Source: Candidatus Peribacteraceae bacterium | GTDB taxonomy: Bacteria; Patescibacteriota; Gracilibacteria; Peribacterales; Peribacteraceae | Reading direction: 5' to 3' | Assembly (NCBI GenBank): GCA_018062585.1 | Contig: JAGORY010000021.1 | Location: forward strand, 1 to 15,642 | DNA: 15,642 nt | Part shown: positions 1 to 4,605 of the stretch, piece after piece | How positions within the stretch are numbered: position 1 is the stretch's first letter | Layout: each line of letters starts with the position of its first letter | Made by a program: the position numbers and the translations under genes | The notes under the pieces: model-generated | What the model was told of the DNA's origin: nothing | Databases searched by the model: none | What the model saw: the letters and a program-made list of their open reading frames with translations, nothing else

Positions 1-211
1 AAAACTCTTTCTGCCCGGTGATGTACGCAACCGGCTCCCCTCTTCCTCGGCGTTGCGCGAATGCTTCGAAGCGTTTCATATCCGCTTCGGTTACAGCGTC
101 GTTATCGTGAGCCAGAAGCCATGATCGCGGACGCTTCAGCACATGCGACAGCAGCACCTCTGCGTCGAGAGCAGGCAATCCCGATGTTTTGAGCAGTTCC
201 CGGATGAGCAT
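1..211 (-). CDS. prmC: Release factor glutamine methyltransferase PrmC (HemK), 5' part only
   Basis: Only the first 70 codons lie in the window; the gene runs off the left edge. PrmC methylates the glutamine of the GGQ motif in peptide-chain release factors RF1/RF2, using S-adenosylmethionine. Reading the minus strand from the ATG at 211-209 gives MLIRELLKTSGLPALDAEVL, followed by a stretch with LLSHVLKRPRSWLLAHD and, at the edge, RGRGEPVAYITGQKEF. This is the typical PrmC N-terminal helical domain: LDAE-LL, the R-WL-AH motif, and the R--EP-AYI-G-KEF motif that leads into the methyltransferase fold. The catalytic NPPY motif lies outside the window. prmC often sits next to prfA, which would be expected to the left, in another orientation or further away. 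The start is divergent from the glycosyltransferase. The sequence before the ATG is rich in AGGT repeats, the complement of the 9-bp repeat, so this is one of the few genes here with purine-rich upstream DNA. Confidence 0.92.
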   Translation of the reverse strand, partial: MLIRELLKTSGLPALDAEVLLSHVLKRPRSWLLAHDNDAVTEADMKRFEAFAQRRGRGEPVAYITGQKEF

Positions 212-221
212 AGTACGTACC

Positions 222-290
222 GAACCTACCTTACCTTCCTCACTTACCTTACCTACCTTACCTACCTTACCTACCTTACCTATACTACCT
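222..290. repeat. 9-bp tandem repeat (TACCTTACC family) between divergent genes
   Basis: The segment is built from TACCT and TTACCT words. From about 245 to 281 the 9-base unit TACCTACCT recurs in phase about four times, with degenerate copies on both sides. It lies in the intergenic gap between prmC (starts at 211, minus) and the glycosyltransferase (start chosen at 315, plus). Because the period is a multiple of three, an open frame (Leu-Pro-Thr repeats) continues upstream of the glycosyltransferase, which falsely suggests a longer N-terminus. Read on the minus strand it is AGGT-rich; read on the plus strand it supplies several TTACCT words at possible -35 positions for the TATACT hexamer at 281. 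Confidence 0.85.
258..286 (+). promoter_or_regulatory. Possible promoter of the glycosyltransferase gene
   Basis: TTACCT at 258-263 (3 of 6 matches to TTGACA) and TATACT at 281-286 (5 of 6 matches to TATAAT) are 17 bases apart. Transcription would begin near 293, giving a leader of about 22 bases before the ATG at 315 and excluding the longer open frame. The -35 word is one of several identical words in the tandem repeat, so only the -10 word is informative. Confidence 0.4.
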
Positions 291-314
291 ATGTCTTTCT
301 GTCCCTCTACCTCT

Positions 315-1406
315 ATGCCTGTCATTGGCATCGACTGCCGTTTCGGTTCCGCTCTGGCCGGGCTTGGGACGTTCACGCGGAGTCTTGTCACCGAGCTCAC
401 GAAACGGAGTGACGGTTGGTCGTACGTCCTGTTCGTGAAGTCTCTCCGCGAAGAGTGGCTCTTGCCTCTTTCGAAGCGCGGCATCGAGATTCGTGAAGCG
501 CCGTTTTCGCACTACTCGTTTCAGGAGCAGACGGATCTTCCGAATCTCATCCAAGATGCAGGGTGCGATCTGTTTCATAGTCCGCAGTTCAACGTTCCTT
601 TTTTCTGTCCGGTGCCTTTTACCTGCACGGTGCATGATCTTATTCTTCATCGCTTTCCAAACGAGGCGCCGCTTCTGAAACGTCTGGCGTATCGATGTGT
701 CATGGCGAGTGCGCTTCGAAACTGCAAGCACGTCTTCGCGGTGAGCGAGTCCACGAAGGCCGATATTGCGCTTCGGTATGGCCACGGTGTCGCGAGCCGC
801 ACGACCGTCACGTATCCCGGGGTCTCCCGTGAATTTTCGCCGCAATCTAAAACAGTGCAGGATGACGTGCGGATGCGCTACGGCCTTGAGAAGCCATTTC
901 TTCTGTACGTCGGAAACTGCAAGCAGCACAAGAACGTCGCGGTCCTCATCGATGCATTCACCAAGGCAGGTCTTCCGGGCATCGAGCTCGTGCTTGTCGC
1001 GGGTGGTATCGAGTGTGCGGCGTTCGGGAGGCGCACAGATGTTCGCTTCATTCAGGCCGTGCCTGCAGCGGACCTACCGGCACTGTACTCAGCGTCGCTC
1101 GGAGCGGTGACTGCGACTCTCATGGAAGGATTTTGCCTACCGCTCATCGAGGCGATGGCCTGCAAAACTCCGGTACTTGCAACGAACGTCGGCCCGATTC
1201 CGGAAGTCTGCGGCGAACACGCGATTCTTGTGGAGCCGACGATGACCCGTCTCTCCGATGCGATGCGGACACTGGTCATGGACCCCTCGATTCGCACCTC
1301 AGAAAGGCTTACCGCTGCCGAGCGCTGGGCGCAGCGGTTCTCGTGGTCTCTCACCGCTTCGGGGACGGCAGAGGTCTTTAAGCGCATCCTGGAGCCATCT
1401 TCTTGA
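315..1406 (+). CDS. GT4-family glycosyltransferase
   Basis: A 363-residue GT-B fold glycosyltransferase, group 1 (GT4) type, transferring a sugar from a nucleotide-sugar donor, probably to a cell-envelope glycan or lipid on the cytoplasmic side; donor and acceptor cannot be told. The start at 315 gives MPVIGIDCRFGSALAGLGTF, the usual first strand and glycine-rich loop of the family. Visible motifs: SES-TKADI (about 144-151) and YPGVSREFSP (167-176) in the linker; LYVGNCKQHKN (197-207), which opens the donor-binding domain; and the E-x7-E signature EGFCLPLIE at 271-279, followed by AMACKTPVLATNVGPIPEV. The frame is open upstream to 189, but that part encodes the tandem repeat and overlaps prmC. 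No Shine-Dalgarno sequence is present; the start follows the C/T-rich tract ctgtccctctacctct. No terminator follows; rpsP begins 103 bases downstream with its own promoter candidate. Confidence 0.9.
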   Translation: MPVIGIDCRFGSALAGLGTFTRSLVTELTKRSDGWSYVLFVKSLREEWLLPLSKRGIEIREAPFSHYSFQEQTDLPNLIQDAGCDLFHSPQFNVPFFCPVPFTCTVHDLILHRFPNEAPLLKRLAYRCVMASALRNCKHVFAVSESTKADIALRYGHGVASRTTVTYPGVSREFSPQSKTVQDDVRMRYGLEKPFLLYVGNCKQHKNVAVLIDAFTKAGLPGIELVLVAGGIECAAFGRRTDVRFIQAVPAADLPALYSASLGAVTATLMEGFCLPLIEAMACKTPVLATNVGPIPEVCGEHAILVEPTMTRLSDAMRTLVMDPSIRTSERLTAAERWAQRFSWSLTASGTAEVFKRILEPSS

Positions 1407-1451
1407 TGCTCATACGGAGACCTGCGTCTTTTCGATTCTCATATTTAGGCC

Positions 1452-1480
1452 TTGCACGGGTTTTTCCGGTCATCTACACT
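1452..1480 (+). promoter_or_regulatory. Candidate sigma-70-type promoter for rpsP
   Basis: TTGCAC at 1452-1457 and TACACT at 1475-1480 are exactly 17 bases apart. Matches to consensus are 3 of 6 and 4 of 6. Predicted transcription start is near 1487, giving a leader of about 23 bases to the rpsP ATG at 1510. The leader is C/T-rich and has no Shine-Dalgarno sequence. Confidence 0.42.
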
Positions 1481-1509
1481 TGTTCGGCTTCTTCCAGACT
1501 ACCTCGTCC

Positions 1510-1917
1510 ATGCTCGTCATTCGTCTCCAGCGCACCGGCCGTGAAAACACTCCGACCTTCCGTATCGTGGTCTCGGAGAAGGCTCGCAGTGCCAAAAAGG
1601 GTCAGCACGAGATCATTGGTCATTTCCTGAATCACCGCGCTGAGTCCGTTTTCAAGTGTGACACCGAGCGCGTAGCGTACTGGGTCAGCAAAGGTGCACA
1701 GCCCAGCGACACGGTTGCTCGTCTTTTGCAGAGGAACGGTATGAAGGGTATGGAGAAGTTCATCGTTCGCTACGCCAAGCAGAAGTCCAAGAATCCTGAG
1801 GAAGCCGCTCCCGCTCCCGCACCCGTTGCTGCAGCCACGGCACCGGAAGCTGCCCCTGCAGCAGAGGCTCCGGCTCCGGAGGCAGCTGTCGCACCGGCAG
1901 AAACGCCGGCCGCCTAA
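1510..1917 (+). CDS. rpsP: 30S ribosomal protein bS16 with Ala/Pro-rich tail
   Basis: A 135-residue bS16, a small-subunit assembly protein that binds 16S rRNA. The start at 1510 gives MLVIRLQRTGRENTPTFRIV, the conserved beginning of the family. It continues with VSEKARSAKKGQHEIIGHF (the usual D-R-PR-G-FIE-G region, divergent here), ERVAYWVSKGAQPSDTVARLL (54-73) and a basic segment MEKFIVRYAKQKSK (81-94). The core ends near residue 96. About 39 further residues are almost only Ala, Pro and Glu, with a single Thr-rich patch; such low-complexity acidic tails on S16 occur in several bacterial groups and are likely disordered. It heads a gene set with the KH protein and a pilin-like gene. The usual downstream partners rimM and trmD are absent here. 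Confidence 0.97.
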   Translation: MLVIRLQRTGRENTPTFRIVVSEKARSAKKGQHEIIGHFLNHRAESVFKCDTERVAYWVSKGAQPSDTVARLLQRNGMKGMEKFIVRYAKQKSKNPEEAAPAPAPVAAATAPEAAPAAEAPAPEAAVAPAETPAA

Positions 1918-1976
1918 TCAGCAGACGAATATCGACGTGACAAGCGTCGCGTTTTCAAGGTACTCTCTCCTCCGTT

Positions 1977-2261
1977 ATGACAGATCCGATAGCGACCGAG
2001 GGCGCACTCCCCGGGTATGAATTTATCAAGACAGTCCTCTCCATGCTCGTGGAGGATAAGGACCAGTTGGTCGTGGACTCTAGGCTCGATGAGCTCGGAG
2101 TTCTCATCACCGTGAAGGTGAGCGACCGTGATATGGGTAAGCTTATTGGAAAAAGCGGCCAGACGATCAAATCAGTACGTACATTACTACGCGTTATCGG
2201 AGGCGCCTCCAACCAGCGCGTGAACCTGAAAGTACTGGAGCCCGAGAAGGTTCCCGCTTAA
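1977..2261 (+). CDS. khpA: KH-domain RNA-binding protein (KhpA/YlqC type)
   Basis: A 94-residue single KH-domain protein. The family binds RNA and, in Gram-positive bacteria, works with the Jag/KhpB protein; in many genomes it lies directly after rpsP, as here (59-base gap). The residues GYEFIKTVLSMLVEDKDQL form the first helix, and the hallmark loop G-K-S-G is at 58-61 in MGKLIGKSGQTIKSVRTLLR, with the following basic helix. The C-terminal strand reads RVNLKVLEPE. The start at 1977 is the only good ATG. It follows a C/T-rich run (ctctctcctccgtt) and lacks a Shine-Dalgarno sequence, so cotranscription with rpsP is likely. Naming as khpA rests on context plus the single KH domain. Confidence 0.92.
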   Translation: MTDPIATEGALPGYEFIKTVLSMLVEDKDQLVVDSRLDELGVLITVKVSDRDMGKLIGKSGQTIKSVRTLLRVIGGASNQRVNLKVLEPEKVPA

Positions 2262-2290
2262 GTCCACTCTTTTTTTCTTTCCTCCCCTCT

Positions 2291-2608
2291 ATGATCCGCG
2301 ACCTTATCGAAAATGGCTCCATCGTACAGATCGTCGCTACTGTCATCGCCTTCGCGCTGATCTTGGCGTCGGTCCTGAGCCTCTTCTACATCATCGTGGG
2401 AGGCATCACATTCATCCTCTCTGCCGGTAACGAAGAGAAGATCAAGAAGGCAGTCCACACCGTCCGATACTCGATCATCGGTCTGTTCGTGAGCTTCCTC
2501 GCTTTCTTTCTTGTCTCCTGGATCGCGAAGCTCCTCGACGTTCCGTTCGATCTTTCGTTCGGTACGATCCTTGATCTGATGAGTCAGCTCTTCGATTCGT
2601 TCAACTAG
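2291..2608 (+). CDS. Small two-helix membrane protein, pilin-like (VirB2/T4SS_pilin type)
   Basis: A 105-residue protein with two hydrophobic segments (about 11-44 and 60-85). They flank a short charged loop with the sequence SAGNEEKIKKAVHTVRYS. Proteins with this arrangement (I-GGI-FI-SAGNEEKI-KA--T) are abundant in Patescibacteria and are usually annotated as TrbC/VirB2-like or T4SS_pilin proteins. No other secretion genes are nearby, so a role in a type IV secretion or pilus apparatus is inferred from family resemblance only. There is no typical cleavable signal peptide; the first helix could serve as the signal. It starts 29 bases after the KH gene, behind the C/T-rich tract ttctttcctcccctct, and ends 22 bases before a strong terminator. 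It is therefore probably the last gene of the rpsP transcript. Confidence 0.68.
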   Translation: MIRDLIENGSIVQIVATVIAFALILASVLSLFYIIVGGITFILSAGNEEKIKKAVHTVRYSIIGLFVSFLAFFLVSWIAKLLDVPFDLSFGTILDLMSQLFDSFN

Positions 2609-2628
2609 AGTTTCTTTCTCTCGGAATC

Positions 2629-2660
2629 AAAAAACCCCGCGAAGTGCGGGGTTTTCTTTT
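2629..2660. terminator. Bidirectional rho-independent terminator
   Basis: A perfect 10-bp inverted repeat, AAAACCCCGC / GCGGGGTTTT (2631-2640 and 2646-2655), with the loop GAAGT. The plus-strand transcript has GTTTTCTTTT after the stem; the minus-strand transcript has a run of six T (complement of 2629-2634). It sits between the convergent pilin-like gene (ends 2608) and the DUF11 gene (ends 2677) and can serve both. Confidence 0.95.
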
Positions 2661-2676
2661 GCGTTCGTGATGTGAC

Positions 2677-4500
2677 TTACGCGATGGCGGCGACAATCTT
2701 GCCGAAGGCCAGCTTGCGCTGGATGCCGGTTGCTGCCAAGGCGGGGATCGTCATGAGCAGTGCGAGGACCGCATCCATGCCGACACCGGTCGTCGGGAAG
2801 TCGCCGAGGACGCCGGAGCTATTGGTACGGACGCGCTCAGTGAGCGAGATGCCGGAGACATCGGCTCCGCGAAGGGTCGCTACGTTATCGAGCATGAGAC
2901 CCGTCGGTGCGTTCTCGGAGACCGAGAGGACGTACGTCGTCTGCCAGCTTTCGCCAGGCTTTAGGACTGGGACCTTCCATTCCATGTGACCTTCGGAACG
3001 GTTCATGAGGTTCTGAGTATTCTCAGCGCTAACAAACGAGAGGTACTGCGACTCGTAGCGGTCCACAATGACGGCGTCGGAGATGACGTGGTCCAACGTG
3101 TTCCTGATGAAGAGCGTGTAGCGGATAGCTCCTCCCGGAACCGCTTCGCTGCGATCGGCTGTTTTGCGGAAGACGATATCGCCCTGCACAACTCCGAGTT
3201 CGTTGCTCTCTGCCACGACTTTTGTGACGTCGCGAGAGATGTAACCATTCATACCGTCGGCCACTGCGCCTGCGGTGAGGATGGACTCAAGCGGCGCGTC
3301 GACGCGCACACGTGCGGTGTACGTGAAGGTGCGGGTGTCTTTGGCGGCGATCTGGGCGATGTGCCAACGGACGTTGGTGCCGTCGGAGATACCGCCGTTG
3401 CTTGCAGAGATAAACTCGCCGTACTGCGGCAGATTGGAGTTGATGTAAACGTTCGTGCCGACGATATCCGACGAGTTGGTTACTTTGACCGTGTACGTGA
3501 GGAGCTGTCCGATTTCTGCAGTATTACGATTGTCGGTGATCGTCGTCGTGATGGCATTATACGGGAGTCCGAAACGGACGATGGTGTCATCAACGGCGCT
3601 CACTGTGCCCACGTAGGCGCGGGCACGGATGGCGAAACGGTCTACTGCATTGCGGTCCACGAGTACGGTGTAGCTGAACACACGCTCTTCGCTTGGAGCG
3701 AGCGTGACCTTGCGCCATGTGACGTTGTAGCTGTCGCGCACTCCCCCGTCGCTGATCGACAGGTAGTCCGACATGTAGGGCATGGAAGCGCGGATGTCCG
3801 TCGTCTTGGAGGACGAAGACGTGTTCTTCACGCGAACCGTGTACGTGAGGTTCTGACCCGGCGTGATGAACTCACGACCATCGGTGATGCTGACGCGGTA
3901 CGTATCGTTCGCAACCGGCATGTAGTTCTCGACGAGAGTGGTGTCGGTAGCTTCCTCGCCTTCGACAAGCACACGGGCGACCATGTACTGGCCAACTGTA
4001 GCGTCCGGTCGGACGTTGGCGTTTACCGTGATCGTGCGGGTGACGTTCCTGTAGACCGAGACGTTCGTCCAACTGACGTAACCGTCTTGGACGGAACCGC
4101 CGTCACTAGCCGAGACGATGTTGCCCTGGATCGGCAGGTGGAAGCGCACGTTGACGTTGCGGGATTCCTGGCGCTGCTGCTTCAGAGTGATGACGTAGAC
4201 CATGTTCCCTCCCGGAGACACGGATTCCTTACCGTCGGTCACGGTCACGAAGTTCCCAGTGAGGCTGATGCCTTCGAAGTCGTCGTCGAGATTTTCACAA
4301 TCATCGTCCTGCGGGTAGTCCGTCTTACCGTCGTTGTCGTTGTCCTGACCGTCAGAACACTGACTGTGGTTTGCTTGGGTCAGCTCCGAGCTCACCGCCA
4401 TGAGGGTGGTGAATGCGAGAGAGAGCACGAGCGTCAGAGCCAGAACGGGGGCGACTTTCGCGGTGCGCTCAGCGCACGAATGAAGGAAGGCCTGTACCAC
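2677..4500 (-). CDS. DUF11-repeat surface protein with acidic calcium-type motif and FPTTG-like C-terminal anchor
   Basis: A 607-residue secreted protein with a GTG start at 4500. A basic N-terminus is followed by a hydrophobic segment (about 16-36), a signal peptide or anchor. An acidic, two-cysteine stretch follows (48-75: CSDGQDNDNDGKTDYPQDDD and on), resembling the Dx[DN]xDG calcium-binding motif of thrombospondin type-3 repeats. Four DUF11-type beta-sandwich repeats cover roughly 82-195, 200-308, 315-432 and 440-555. The marks of each are TD-R/KE---PG--L-YT---KN, S-DGG---, V-W----LAP-E-RTF-YTV. The C-terminus has FPTTG (568-572), a hydrophobic run (about 575-593) and basic QRK, like an LPxTG sorting signal, though a 12-residue hydrophobic tail follows. 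It is probably displayed on the cell surface in adhesion or envelope structure; no enzyme activity is visible. The GTG is supported by the consensus promoter upstream; the next ATG would remove the signal segment. Confidence 0.9.
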   Translation of the reverse strand: MVQAFLHSCAERTAKVAPVLALTLVLSLAFTTLMAVSSELTQANHSQCSDGQDNDNDGKTDYPQDDDCENLDDDFEGISLTGNFVTVTDGKESVSPGGNMVYVITLKQQRQESRNVNVRFHLPIQGNIVSASDGGSVQDGYVSWTNVSVYRNVTRTITVNANVRPDATVGQYMVARVLVEGEEATDTTLVENYMPVANDTYRVSITDGREFITPGQNLTYTVRVKNTSSSSKTTDIRASMPYMSDYLSISDGGVRDSYNVTWRKVTLAPSEERVFSYTVLVDRNAVDRFAIRARAYVGTVSAVDDTIVRFGLPYNAITTTITDNRNTAEIGQLLTYTVKVTNSSDIVGTNVYINSNLPQYGEFISASNGGISDGTNVRWHIAQIAAKDTRTFTYTARVRVDAPLESILTAGAVADGMNGYISRDVTKVVAESNELGVVQGDIVFRKTADRSEAVPGGAIRYTLFIRNTLDHVISDAVIVDRYESQYLSFVSAENTQNLMNRSEGHMEWKVPVLKPGESWQTTYVLSVSENAPTGLMLDNVATLRGADVSGISLTERVRTNSSGVLGDFPTTGVGMDAVLALLMTIPALAATGIQRKLAFGKIVAAIA

Positions 4501-4532
4501 GTGAGGAGGGGGTAAGATTGAAAAAGGAGGTA

Positions 4533-4561
4533 TTTATATACGTATTTGCTATATCTGTCAA
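4533..4561 (-). promoter_or_regulatory. Near-consensus promoter of the DUF11 surface protein gene
   Basis: On the minus strand TTGACA (complement of 4556-4561, perfect) and TATAAA (complement of 4533-4538, 5 of 6) are exactly 17 bases apart in an AT-rich stretch. Transcription should begin near 4526, 26 bases before the GTG at 4500. The leader has no Shine-Dalgarno sequence; instead it holds two CCTCC words. This is the strongest promoter in the window, which fits an abundant surface protein. Confidence 0.85.
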
Positions 4562-4605
4562 ATCCTTTTCCTTCAATATATGCTACCGAACGGTCGATCA
4601 GCTCC

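Noticed and set aside
222..290. Repeat as a possible CRISPR remnant
   Set aside because: The unit is only 9 bases with no spacers; a simple tandem repeat.
189..314. Upstream extension of the GT4 open frame with Leu-Pro-Thr repeats
   Set aside because: It is the translated 9-bp tandem repeat, it overlaps prmC, and the family-typical N-terminus begins at the ATG at 315.
285..929. 214-codon minus-strand frame opposite the glycosyltransferase
   Set aside because: Low-complexity basic product, no motifs, overlaps a clear GT4 gene.
1258..1509. N-terminal extension of the bS16 frame
   Set aside because: It overlaps the glycosyltransferase out of frame; bS16 begins at MLVIRLQR (1510).
2986..4515. 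509-codon plus-strand open frame opposite the DUF11 gene
   Set aside because: The translation is Arg/Val/Asp/His-rich with no recognisable domain, typical of a frame mirrored from a real gene; the minus strand has domains, a consensus promoter and a terminator.
4585..4594. ACCGAACGGT palindrome upstream of the DUF11 promoter as a terminator of the ligase gene
   Set aside because: The loop is only two bases at most and no T-run follows; it could be an operator but there is nothing to support it.
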